DNA of 64,000 nt from Neobacillus sp. PS2-9 (GTDB lineage Bacteria; Bacillota; Bacilli; Bacillales; Cytobacillaceae). Below are positions 34,706 through 42,247 of this stretch, in pieces. The stretch spans positions 1,017,001 through 1,081,000 of the forward strand of contig NZ_CP133269.1 of assembly GCF_030915525.1 (NCBI RefSeq), given 5' to 3'. How positions within the stretch are numbered: the first letter of the stretch is position 1; each line of letters starts with the position of its first letter. A program made the translations under genes and the position numbers. Under the pieces are notes generated by a model, which saw only the letters and a program-made list of their open reading frames with translations, had not been told where the DNA came from and did not search any database.

Positions 34706-35446
34706 ACGTGCGACTGGAAAGAATTTTTTCCATTCATTTAGGAAAGGGGAGGTGGCTGCATTCGGCTGATCTAACACCCGGGAAGTTGGCCCCGTTTGCT
34801 TCACTTCTCCATTGACAATAATGGCGAGCTGGTTTGTGAGATAATGAATCTCCATCAAATCATGGCTGACAAACACAGCCGTCGTGTTCGCTTCCTCAAT
34901 AATTCGCTTGAAATCTTCCATTAGCTTAATCTTAGTCGGGAAATCTAAAGCAGAAAAAGGCTCATCTAGAAACAGAATTTCTGGTTCCACAATCATTGCT
35001 CGTGCCAAATTGACCCTTTGTGCCTCACCACCGGATAAGTACAAGGCATTTTTCTTCGCTAGATGAGTGATGCCGAATACCTCCATCCAATGAGCCACTT
35101 TCTCCTTTATGATGCTTTTTGGAACCTTTCGTAAGGTTAACCCAATAGCAATGTTTTGAAAAACAGTTCCATCTAGAAGTAAGGTCTGTTGAAGAGCAAT
35201 CGAGAATTTCCGTCGTAACTCTAGAGGGACATTTCCTTTTGGGATGGACTGTCCACGATAAAGTATATCACCCCTTGTTTGGCTTTCAAGAAAAGCAAGC
35301 ACCTTCAGCAGTGTACTTTTTCCTGCACCATTCGGCCCCATGATGCCAAGAAACTCTCCCTCATGAATATGGAAATCCGGAATCGTGAGAATTGTTCGAT
35401 CATGCGCGTTAAAAGTGATATTCTTCAACTCAATTAGTGGGCTCAT
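34703..35446 (-). CDS. tupC: Tungstate ABC transporter ATPase
   Basis: ATP-binding subunit (247 residues). Walker A GPNGAGKST is at about 36-44, a Q-loop lies in ALQQTLLLDG, the signature YLSGGEAQR near 137, Walker B ILFLDEPFSALD near 157, and the switch His in FVSHDLMEI. It overlaps the permease gene by four bases. Together with the two upstream genes it forms a TupABC importer for the tungstate or molybdate oxyanion. No molybdate-specific C-terminal TOBE domain is present, which fits Tup rather than Mod. Confidence 0.88.
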   Translation of the reverse strand: MSPLIELKNITFNAHDRTILTIPDFHIHEGEFLGIMGPNGAGKSTLLKVLAFLESQTRGDILYRGQSIPKGNVPLELRRKFSIALQQTLLLDGTVFQNIAIGLTLRKVPKSIIKEKVAHWMEVFGITHLAKKNALYLSGGEAQRVNLARAMIVEPEILFLDEPFSALDFPTKIKLMEDFKRIIEEANTTAVFVSHDLMEIHYLTNQLAIIVNGEVKQTGPTSRVLDQPNAATSPFLNEWKKFFPVAR

Positions 35447-36141
35447 GAAAATCGCTTCCTTTGCTGTAAAAAGGTTAAGATGGCTGTGATTAATAGGGCT
35501 ACGGTCAATAGGATAAACGAAAGGGCGAGGGCAATATCGAAATTACCTTTTGATACTTCCATCACAATCGTAGTAGTTAAAATTCGTGTGTCCCCTTGGA
35601 TATTACCACCAACCATCATGGCGGCACCCACCTCAGCAATGACCCGCCCAAACCCAGCCATTACCGCAGCTAGAATCGCAATTTTAGATTGTTTGATGAG
35701 GATGACTAACGTTTGCCATTTCGTTGCTCCGAGCGCTTTGATTTGCAGAAGCATTTTATCATTAATTTGCTGAAAAGCAGAACAGGTTAAGCTTGTAATT
35801 ATGGGCAAGGAGACTAACACTTGTGCCATGACAATGGCTGTGGGTGAATACAGCAGAGACCAATCACCTAACGGGCCAGAGCGCCATAAAAACAAGGTAA
35901 TCCAAAGTCCTGCAACAACAGGGGGGAGCCCCATTCCCATATTAATGAATAATAGAAATAATTTGCGGCCTCTAAATCTAGTTAATCCAAGTAGAATACC
36001 CAGGGGAAGACCAAGTAAGGTGCTAAAAAGGATGGAAATTAAACAAACCTTTAGAGTCAGCCATGTAATTTGAAAAATCTCTGGGTCTCCAGAGAGGATC
36101 ATCTCTATTGCTTTTTTAAGTCCATCTATTAATAGTTCCAT
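35443..36141 (-). CDS. tupB: Tungstate ABC transporter permease
   Basis: A 232-residue permease with about five or six helices. The cytoplasmic loop IKALGATKWQTLVILIKQSK is the ATPase contact (EAA-like). The PVVAGLWITLFLWRSGPLGDW and GFGRVIAEVGAAMMVGGNIQGDTRILTT segments are characteristic of TupB. GGAGGG lies about 9 nt before the ATG. A hairpin with a U run lies between tupA and this gene. Confidence 0.88.
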   Translation of the reverse strand: MELLIDGLKKAIEMILSGDPEIFQITWLTLKVCLISILFSTLLGLPLGILLGLTRFRGRKLFLLFINMGMGLPPVVAGLWITLFLWRSGPLGDWSLLYSPTAIVMAQVLVSLPIITSLTCSAFQQINDKMLLQIKALGATKWQTLVILIKQSKIAILAAVMAGFGRVIAEVGAAMMVGGNIQGDTRILTTTIVMEVSKGNFDIALALSFILLTVALLITAILTFLQQRKRFS

Positions 36142-36159
36142 ACATAGCTGCCCTCCAGG

Positions 36160-36200
36160 TTAAAAACAGGGCAGGAAGAATCAAAGAGACCTTCCTGCCG
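36160..36200 (-). terminator. Intra-operon terminator-like hairpin between tupA and tupB
   Basis: On the minus strand, GGCAGGAA pairs with TTCCTGCC, followed by CTGTTTTTAACC. It lies in the 68-base gap between tupA and tupB. It probably reduces read-through, so that the binding protein is made in excess over the membrane parts. Confidence 0.65.
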
Positions 36201-36209
36201 CTGGTAAAT

Positions 36210-37076
36210 CTATTCAGTATATTTATAGAACAATGATTGGCCATAGTCTTTCTTGCCGAAGTTTTCGATCACATCTTGTGTTTTAGGATCTACCATAAAT
36301 TCTACAAATTTTTCGGCATCTTTGCTATTAATTTTATCATGCTTTTCAGGATTTACTTGCATGACATGATAAATGTTCATTAAATCCTTGCCGCCTTCAA
36401 CAACAATTTTAAGAGTGTCTAAGTTTTTCTCTTGGGCAAGCCAAGTAGCACGGTCTGTTAGCACATAGCCTTTTTTCTCTGCCGCCACCTGTAATGTTTG
36501 ACCCATACCTTGACCTGTTGAAACATACCAGTCACCTGCAGGCTTCATGTTCGCTAAAGTCCAGATGCCAAGTTCTTTTTTGTTTGTACCAGAGTCGTCC
36601 CCACGGGAAATAAAAGTAGCTTTCGCCTCTGCCAGCTTCTTGAACGCAGCAGTAACGTCATCACCGCTGACACCCGCTGGATTCTCTTTTGGACCAACTA
36701 AAATGAAGTCATTATACATTACGCGCTTATAGTTAATAGCATCACCAGCATCAACCACTGCTTTTTCAGCTGCTGGAGCATGTACTAGAAGGGCATCTGC
36801 TTCTCCTTTTGTTCCCATCTCTAATGCTTGTCCAGTACCAACCGCAATGGTTTTTACTTTTACATTATTTTGCTTTTCAAACATAGGAATAAGGACATCT
36901 AATAAACCACTGTCCTGTGTACTTGTTGTTGTAGCAAGAATCATTTCAGTTGGTGCTGCCTTAGGTTCTACCTTCTTCTCTTTCGCAGCTGCATCATTGG
37001 TTTCGGATTTTCCGCAGGCGGAAAGGACTAAAAGCATAAAAGCAAATAAAACAGCAACATAGCGATTTTTTAACAT
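36210..37076 (-). CDS. tupA: Tungstate-binding lipoprotein
   Basis: Extracytoplasmic binding protein of 288 residues. The signal peptide ends in the lipobox LVLSACG (Cys near 21). The mature start after a Lys-rich spacer carries the TupA signature ILATTTSTQDSGLLDVLIPMF (oxyanion-binding TTTS). Further TupA blocks are GEADALLVHAPAAEKAVVDAG, FISRGDDSGTNKKE and VLTDRATWLA. GGAGG stands 7 nt before the ATG, and the first bases overlap the regulator gene. Tungstate rather than molybdate is inferred from the TTTSxxxSG signature. Confidence 0.9.
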   Translation of the reverse strand: MLKNRYVAVLFAFMLLVLSACGKSETNDAAAKEKKVEPKAAPTEMILATTTSTQDSGLLDVLIPMFEKQNNVKVKTIAVGTGQALEMGTKGEADALLVHAPAAEKAVVDAGDAINYKRVMYNDFILVGPKENPAGVSGDDVTAAFKKLAEAKATFISRGDDSGTNKKELGIWTLANMKPAGDWYVSTGQGMGQTLQVAAEKKGYVLTDRATWLAQEKNLDTLKIVVEGGKDLMNIYHVMQVNPEKHDKINSKDAEKFVEFMVDPKTQDVIENFGKKDYGQSLFYKYTE

Positions 37077-38014
37077 GTGGTTTCCTCCGGTAAAGTAGTT
37101 TGATAGATTACTTTTCCTAAATCAACGATAGAATAACCTTCTAATTCAGTTAAACTATTTTTAAACTCAGGAGATTGTAGATATTGGATGATCTCTTTCA
37201 GGCTTTGTTTGTTCTCATCTGTGAAACGGAACACAAGATCAAAATGTTCTTGCGCAACGGGAATGAAATCTAGTCCTAAATGGCTAGCAGCGGACTGAAT
37301 CCCAAAGGCCACATCTGCGACCCCTCTGCTTATATAAGAAGCTGCAGAAAGATGATTCCATTCTTCATTTTCGTAACCGTTAATTTTACTAGGATTAATC
37401 CCATAGCTTGATAGCTTAGAGTCAAGTAAGAATCTTGTCCCTGCTCCCTTTTGACGGTTGATAAATTGGACATCTTTTCTTACAAGGTCAGGGAAATCAA
37501 GAATACTTTTTGGATTGCCCTTTGCAACGATAAAGCCTTGCTGTCTTGCAGCCAATCGAAGGACCAGGATGGATTCATAGACAAAAAGCTGATGAATAAA
37601 TGGCAGGTTATATTCTTGTGATGTCGGATCTAATAGATGAATGGCAGCGATATCGCATTGACCGCGGTATAGCATCATGAGCCCTTCTAGACTCCCTATG
37701 TAAGATGGCTGAATTTGTAGATTTAATGCAGTGCCAGCCTGTTTAGCAAAATGTTCGACAAGAAAATCGTGACTTCCGGATAGTCGAATAGAGAGGGGCT
37801 GATTATTGAACGTGTTTGATAGTCCAGCATGACTTTTCTTTGCCGGAGCTTTCGTATTCTCTTTGTACCTTTCCAGCTCGGCGTGCTCAATTCTCATTTT
37901 GTTACCAATCTTAAATGCCTGCAACTCACCTCTTTTAATTAACTCATAAACAGTATGTTTAGAGATTTGAAAGATTTGGGCCACTTCATCGGGAGTATAT
38001 GCCTTTTCTTCCAT
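37070..38014 (-). CDS. HTH plus periplasmic-binding-like domain regulator of the tungstate operon
   Basis: A 314-residue cytoplasmic protein with two parts. Residues 1-55 form an excisionase/MerR-like HTH (YTPDEVAQIFQISKHTVYELIKRGELQAFKIGNKMRI). From about 75 a binding-protein-like domain (PBP-like, related to ModA/TupA folds) contains LVEHFAKQAGTALNLQIQPSYIGSLEGLMMLY and RQKGAGTRFLLDSKL. Such proteins sense molybdate or tungstate directly. It is the first gene of the tup operon and overlaps tupA by seven bases. Three 10-bp direct repeats lie 64-96 bases upstream of its start. Sensing of the oxyanion is an inference from family and position. Confidence 0.85.
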   Translation of the reverse strand: MEEKAYTPDEVAQIFQISKHTVYELIKRGELQAFKIGNKMRIEHAELERYKENTKAPAKKSHAGLSNTFNNQPLSIRLSGSHDFLVEHFAKQAGTALNLQIQPSYIGSLEGLMMLYRGQCDIAAIHLLDPTSQEYNLPFIHQLFVYESILVLRLAARQQGFIVAKGNPKSILDFPDLVRKDVQFINRQKGAGTRFLLDSKLSSYGINPSKINGYENEEWNHLSAASYISRGVADVAFGIQSAASHLGLDFIPVAQEHFDLVFRFTDENKQSLKEIIQYLQSPEFKNSLTELEGYSIVDLGKVIYQTTLPEETTC

Positions 38015-38077
38015 GTGTCACCCACCTTTTCCAATTCCAAGTTTACTTTATTAAAAGATTATCATAATAGCTGTGAT

Positions 38078-38110
38078 TTTTGTTAAGTTTTGTTAAGTTT
38101 TGTTTGGTTT
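38078..38110. promoter_or_regulatory. Three 10-bp direct repeats upstream of the tup regulator
   Basis: TGTTAAGTTT occurs twice in tandem (38081-38090 and 38091-38100), followed by the variant TGTTTGGTTT (38101-38110). The step of one helical turn and the position in the divergent tup/azoreductase promoter region make it a candidate operator for the excisionase-type HTH of the first tup gene. Confidence 0.5.
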
Positions 38111-38122
38111 CGTGTGGAATTG

Positions 38123-38190
38123 TCACTGTTTGTTCAAAGGGAGCTGTAAATTTCACATAAATATCACAAACTTCACTTTTTGTTCAATGG
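38123..38190. promoter_or_regulatory. Pair of 18-bp direct repeats in the tup/azoreductase intergenic region
   Basis: TCACTGTTTGTTCAAAGG (38123-38140) and TCACTTTTTGTTCAATGG (38173-38190) differ at two positions and are 50 bases apart. A TATAGT at 38213-38218 could be the -10 box of the azoreductase gene, but no good -35 box is seen. Confidence 0.5.
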
Positions 38191-38257
38191 TGAGCATGGA
38201 AGTTTGTTGTAGTATAGTAGTAGAAATATTAATTGTGTGATAAGGGAAGGGATGTAC

Positions 38258-38920
38258 ATGTCGAAGCTCTTGTATATTACGGCTAATCCGAAAAACGATA
38301 TAAAGCTTTCAAAAGGAATGCAGATTGGGGAAGTATTTTTAGAGGAGTTTAAAAAGGAACAGCCGGATGTTGAAATTGAACATATGCACTTATATAGCAT
38401 GGATATCCCCCAGATTGACATGGATTTACTATATGCACGTGCAAAATTATCCTTTATGGGATATACAAAAGATCAGCTTACAGAAGAAGAGCTGACAAAA
38501 ATCGAAAAAATGCATGCACTTGCTGAGCGATTTATTGATGCGGACTACTATGTTTTTGTTACTCCAATATGGAATCTGGGTGCACCGGCCATTTTAAAAT
38601 CCTTTATGGATTGTTTATTTATTGCAGGAAAAACGTTTAAATACTCTGAGCATGGTGCAGAGGGTCTTCTTACGGGAAGAAAGGCTATTCACATTCAAAC
38701 ACGTGGAGGCATTTATTCAAGTGGCCGGATGGTGGATTTTGAAATGGGCGACCGTTATTTAAGCAAAGCCCTTGAATTCCTTGGCTTTGAATTGATGGAA
38801 ACCGTTTTTGCAGAAGGAATGGATCATTTTCCAAAAATAGTCCCGGAAATTATGGCAAAAGCGAAAGCACAGGCTGCGGAGGCTGCTCGAGAAATGGCAA
38901 AACAGACTGAAACAGTATAA
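38258..38920 (+). CDS. azoR: FMN-dependent NADH-azoreductase
   Basis: Flavodoxin-fold quinone/azo reductase of 220 residues. The N-terminal LLYITANPKNDIKLSKGMQIGEVFLEEF and the FMN loop TPIWNLGAPAILKSFMDCLFIAGKTFKYSEHG are characteristic, followed by HIQTRGGIYSSG. The start is the ATG of MSKLLY with GGAAGGG 6 nt upstream; upstream in-frame starts overlap that site. It is monocistronic with a strong terminator. Such enzymes detoxify quinones, and B. subtilis AzoR1/AzoR2 are regulated by thiol and quinone stress. The regulation is not visible here. Confidence 0.9.
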   Translation: MSKLLYITANPKNDIKLSKGMQIGEVFLEEFKKEQPDVEIEHMHLYSMDIPQIDMDLLYARAKLSFMGYTKDQLTEEELTKIEKMHALAERFIDADYYVFVTPIWNLGAPAILKSFMDCLFIAGKTFKYSEHGAEGLLTGRKAIHIQTRGGIYSSGRMVDFEMGDRYLSKALEFLGFELMETVFAEGMDHFPKIVPEIMAKAKAQAAEAAREMAKQTETV

Positions 38921-38958
38921 AAAAAGGCAGTTCGAGTCATCTCGAACTGCCTTTTTTT
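38918..38958 (+). terminator. Terminator after the azoreductase gene
   Basis: AAAAAAAGGCAGTTCGAG and CTCGAACTGCCTTTTTTT pair perfectly around TCAT. Array C begins about 15 bases later. Confidence 0.93.
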
Positions 38959-38970
38959 GAGTTTAATCTA

Positions 38971-39078
38971 TTCTATTTGCGATAAAAGGTGGTTTATTTG
39001 CGATAATCCACCTTTTATTTGCGATAATCCATGTTTTATTTGCGAAAACAGACCTTTTATTTGCGAAACCGCTCCACC
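38971..39078. repeat. Tandem array C: five copies of a 21-bp unit (core TTTATTTGCGA)
   Basis: The core TATTTGCGA starts at 38974, 38995, 39016, 39037 and 39058, exactly 21 bases apart. Each core is followed by about ten variable bases. The array lies between the azoreductase terminator and the end of the convergent uppP gene. On the minus strand one frame stays open through the array (repeat FANKxxx), but it begins inside uppP in another frame and has no ribosome site, so it is not called a gene. Confidence 0.92.
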
Positions 39079-39081
39079 TGA

Positions 39082-39864
39082 TTAAAACTTCCCTGTAAAT
39101 TGGAAAAACAAGACGATAATTCCTAGTGCCCATACATAAATAGCAAACGGTTTTAATGAATTCTTTTTCAAATAACCAATCATCCATTTAACAGCAATAT
39201 AGCCAAAAATGGCAGAAGAGATTATCCCCACGAGCAAAGCAGACAAGGAGATTTCCTCACCAGCGCCGCCCAACAAATCCTTCGTTTGTAGCACAATCGC
39301 ACCAGCAATAGCAGGGGTTGATAAGAGAAAGGAGAAATAGGCCGCTGTTTCTCGATCTAATTTCCGCCACAGGGCTGCTACTATCGTCATACCCGAACGA
39401 GAGATGGCAGGCATAATGGCTACCGCTTGAAAAGTCCCAATAATCAACGCATCTTTATAGCTAATATCGTCCATTTTCTTATAACCATTTTTTGCTGAAT
39501 CTGCGAGCCACAGGAATAATCCTGTAACGAGAAACTCCCAGCCAATCGTAACGCCTGTCTTGGAAATTTCATCAATGTAATCCTTTAAAGTAAGACCGAA
39601 AATAACCGCAGGGATCGTACCGACAATCAACAAAAAGGTTAACTTACTAAAGGGATTTTTGATGATTTTAATAAATTCATCCTTATAAAAAACGAAAACA
39701 GCGAGTAAGGTACCGATATGGAGCATGGTATCGAGTAAAAGCCCCGCTTCCTGCAGCCCAAATAAATTTCTTCCTAAATAAAGATGGCCTGTACTGCTAA
39801 TAGGCAAAAATTCCGTTAAACCTTGGATAATTCCGAGAATAAGTGCTTCCAGTTTTGTTAACAT
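39082..39864 (-). CDS. uppP: Undecaprenyl-diphosphatase
   Basis: Membrane phosphatase of the BacA/UppP family that recycles undecaprenyl pyrophosphate for wall synthesis and gives bacitracin tolerance. Its 260 residues form about eight helices. The active-site motifs GLTEFLPISSTGHL (about 15-28) and AIMPAISRSGMTIVAAL (about 153-170) are intact. AGGGGAC lies before the ATG. The gene is monocistronic and convergent with the azoreductase gene across array C. Bacillus genomes usually encode a second, PAP2-type enzyme elsewhere. Confidence 0.95.
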   Translation of the reverse strand: MLTKLEALILGIIQGLTEFLPISSTGHLYLGRNLFGLQEAGLLLDTMLHIGTLLAVFVFYKDEFIKIIKNPFSKLTFLLIVGTIPAVIFGLTLKDYIDEISKTGVTIGWEFLVTGLFLWLADSAKNGYKKMDDISYKDALIIGTFQAVAIMPAISRSGMTIVAALWRKLDRETAAYFSFLLSTPAIAGAIVLQTKDLLGGAGEEISLSALLVGIISSAIFGYIAVKWMIGYLKKNSLKPFAIYVWALGIIVLFFQFTGKF

Positions 39865-40067
39865 AGGTCCCCTCTCATTTCTACATAATAATAAGCCTGT
39901 ACATATAAATGATATGCATAGAAAAGCAGCTTCATGAAATCCACCTTTATTTTAGGTTTATTTTACCAATTGGGTCAATGAAATTCTCCGACATTCAAAC
40001 AAAATAAGTGCAAATGAAGGGTCGACTCCCATAAAATAGAACTATAACGTTCGAGAGGAGAAACACT

Positions 40068-40829
40068 TTGGAACATACACATCTGCATTTTAATACTTCT
40101 ATTGGAGTCAAAAAGCCAGAAAATATCCGGAACAAACAACAGGCCTGCCCTTTTTGCGAACGCGACCAACTGACGGACCTTCTAGCGGTGGATGGACCCA
40201 TCATTCTATTGAAAAATAAATACCCGGTTTTAGAAAATGCATATCAGACCGTCTTAATTGAAACAGACGATTGCCATGCAGAGCTGTCAACTTATTCAAA
40301 AGATCATTTGCATCGCTTAATAAAGTTCGGAATCAAGCATTGGCTCGAAATGGAGGAGACTGGTCGCTATCGTTCGGTGATATTCTTCAAAAATCATGGC
40401 CCATTATCTGGAGGAACACTTGCCCATCCGCATATGCAAATCGTTGGCTTAAATGATATTGATTATAAAGAAAAAGTTACCCATGAAATGTTTGAGGGGC
40501 TTGTGATTGCAGAAGAGGAGGGCACTCGATTTACGCTTTCCTCCAAACCACGTGTGGGATTTTATGAGTTTAATATCGAGATGAATGATTCGAGCTACCA
40601 GGAACCATTTTCGGATTATCTGCAAATAGCGGTTCATTATATACTGAATCATTTTCCATTCAAGGCAACGAGCTACAATGTGTTTTTTCATCATATAGAT
40701 GATAAAATCTACGCCAAGGTTGTCTCCCGTTTCGTCACCACTCCACTCTACATCGGCTATGGCCTTCCACAAGTCCCAAGCAACCTAGAATGGATGACAA
40801 ACGAAGTAAAGCGGATTTACTTTAAATGA
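40068..40829 (+). CDS. DUF4931 protein, HIT/GalT-like fold
   Basis: A 253-residue cytoplasmic protein with features of galactose-1-phosphate uridylyltransferase-like HIT proteins. CPFCER near 25-30 is a possible zinc site. GPLSGGTLAHPHMQIVG near 122-138 contains the HPHxQ nucleotide-transfer motif, where the first His would bind the substrate phosphate. The family is annotated as DUF4931 and has no proven reaction. A TTG serves as start with GAGGAG 7 nt upstream. The gene is alone between uppP (divergent) and the rodA-type gene. Confidence 0.8.
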   Translation: MEHTHLHFNTSIGVKKPENIRNKQQACPFCERDQLTDLLAVDGPIILLKNKYPVLENAYQTVLIETDDCHAELSTYSKDHLHRLIKFGIKHWLEMEETGRYRSVIFFKNHGPLSGGTLAHPHMQIVGLNDIDYKEKVTHEMFEGLVIAEEEGTRFTLSSKPRVGFYEFNIEMNDSSYQEPFSDYLQIAVHYILNHFPFKATSYNVFFHHIDDKIYAKVVSRFVTTPLYIGYGLPQVPSNLEWMTNEVKRIYFK

Positions 40830-40858
40830 TAGGTTAAAGCAAAATCTTTAATTGACAC

Positions 40859-40895
40859 TCTGTTGATTGAAGCGTCTTGAGCGGAAATCAACAGA
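40859..40895. repeat. Perfect 10-bp inverted repeat upstream of the rodA-type gene
   Basis: TCTGTTGATT (40859-40868) and AATCAACAGA (40886-40895) are exact reverse complements separated by 17 bases. No T run follows, so it is not a terminator. It overlaps the downstream side of a TTGACA word at 40852-40857 and lies 122 bases before the gene. Confidence 0.6.
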
Positions 40896-41016
40896 CAAGT
40901 TTAATATAGGAAAATAGTATGTAAATAAAACCATTGTCGTTTAGAAGTTGTGATTTGTCCTCTTTAAAAATATAATGGAGGAATGGACAAGTTTTAATAT
41001 AAGGTGGAGACCTAGT

Positions 41017-42186
41017 ATGACTTCAAATAATAATACAACTTCTAAACTTGATTATAATCTCGTTTTTATACTGATATTACTTTTTCTAGCCAGCTGTTTA
41101 GCAATCTATAGCGCCCAGGCAAGCGGTCAATATAAGGAGAACTTCCTATTAAAGCAAATCGTTTGGTACGTCGTTGGTGGGGGAATTATTGCGAGTGTAA
41201 TGACACTTGACTCGGATCAATTACGAAAGCTAACCTGGTATGCGTATGGATTCGGACTTTTCCTGCTGGCATTCCTGATTGTCGCGCCACCAAGTATTGC
41301 ACCGGTCATCAACGGAGCAAAAAACTGGTTTAAGGTTCCGGGATTGGGTACCATCCAGCCGTCAGAGTTTGTTAAAATTTTCATTATTTTAGCTCTTTCC
41401 CGGACGATTGAGGACCACCATCAGAAAAATCTAATCAAAACGATGCAATCCGATTTTTGGTTGTTAGTGAAGCTTGGAATGGTAACAATGGCACCGTTGA
41501 TTCTAATCATTAAACAGGACTTAGGAACTTCTCTCGTTTTCCTTGCCATCCTATTAGGTATGATCTTTATTTCGGGAATTTCCTGGAAGCTGCTCACACC
41601 GTTGTTTTCAGTCGGTGTCTTGCTTATTGGAACGATTTTTTACTTCGTTCTCTGGAATCCAGAACTACTTGAAAAATATCTTGGAGTAAAACAATACCAG
41701 TTCAATCGGATTTATTCCTGGCTTGACCCGTATAGCTATCAAGGCTCAGATGCCTATCAATTGACCAAATCGTTACTTGCGATTGGATCAGGGCAGACTG
41801 GGGGAAAAGGAACAGGTAACCGTGAAGTGTATTTACCGGAAAGCCAAACTGATTTCATTTTTAGTGTCGTCGGGGAGGAATATGGCTTCATTGGAGCAAG
41901 TGTGTTAATCAGTTTATTTTTCTTATTAATTTATCACATTACCAAGGTTGGAATGGAAACGAAGAATAACTTTTATACGTATATATGTGTAGGTGTCATC
42001 AGCATGATTACCTTCCACGTGTTTCAAAATATCGGAATGACTATTGGAGTTCTGCCAATTACCGGTATTCCATTGCCATTCATCAGCTATGGAGGAAGTG
42101 CCCTCATGGGGAATATGCTCGGACTGGGTTTAATCTTTTCCATACGCTACCATTATAAAAAATACATGTTTTCAACAACAGCTTAA
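41017..42186 (+). CDS. FtsW/RodA/SpoVE family glycosyltransferase (RodA type)
   Basis: SEDS-family peptidoglycan polymerase with about ten membrane helices (389 residues). Conserved blocks are AQASGQYKENFLLKQIVWY, GAKNWFKVPGLGTIQPSEFVK (about 100-122), IKQDLGTSLVF with the functional Asp, PESQTDFIFSVVGEEYGFIG, and ITGIPLPFISYGGSALMGNM. It is closer to RodA than FtsW by the IAPVINGAKNWF and PESQTDFIFS context. The start is the ATG with GGTGGAG 7 nt upstream; the frame is open 14 codons further. It is isolated from mre or division genes, so it is probably an accessory paralogue. Confidence 0.88.
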   Translation: MTSNNNTTSKLDYNLVFILILLFLASCLAIYSAQASGQYKENFLLKQIVWYVVGGGIIASVMTLDSDQLRKLTWYAYGFGLFLLAFLIVAPPSIAPVINGAKNWFKVPGLGTIQPSEFVKIFIILALSRTIEDHHQKNLIKTMQSDFWLLVKLGMVTMAPLILIIKQDLGTSLVFLAILLGMIFISGISWKLLTPLFSVGVLLIGTIFYFVLWNPELLEKYLGVKQYQFNRIYSWLDPYSYQGSDAYQLTKSLLAIGSGQTGGKGTGNREVYLPESQTDFIFSVVGEEYGFIGASVLISLFFLLIYHITKVGMETKNNFYTYICVGVISMITFHVFQNIGMTIGVLPITGIPLPFISYGGSALMGNMLGLGLIFSIRYHYKKYMFSTTA

Positions 42187-42189
42187 AAC

Positions 42190-42232
42190 AGAAGAGAGCG
42201 GGGTCATGGCAACCCCGCTCTCTTCTATTTTT
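42190..42232. terminator. Bidirectional terminator between the rodA-type gene and the siderophore-binding protein gene
   Basis: GAAGAGAGCGGGGT and ACCCCGCTCTCTTC form a perfect 14-bp stem around CATGGCA, followed by TATTTTTG; it lies between convergent genes. Confidence 0.92.
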
Positions 42233-42247
42233 GTTACATATGAGATG

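Noticed and set aside
38971..39078. Array C as a CRISPR array
   Set aside because: Repeat (11) and spacer (10) lengths are far too short and no cas gene is present in the window.
38963..39187. 74-codon minus-strand frame with FANKxxx repeats through array C
   Set aside because: Its start is inside uppP in another frame without ribosome site; kept only as an observation under array C.
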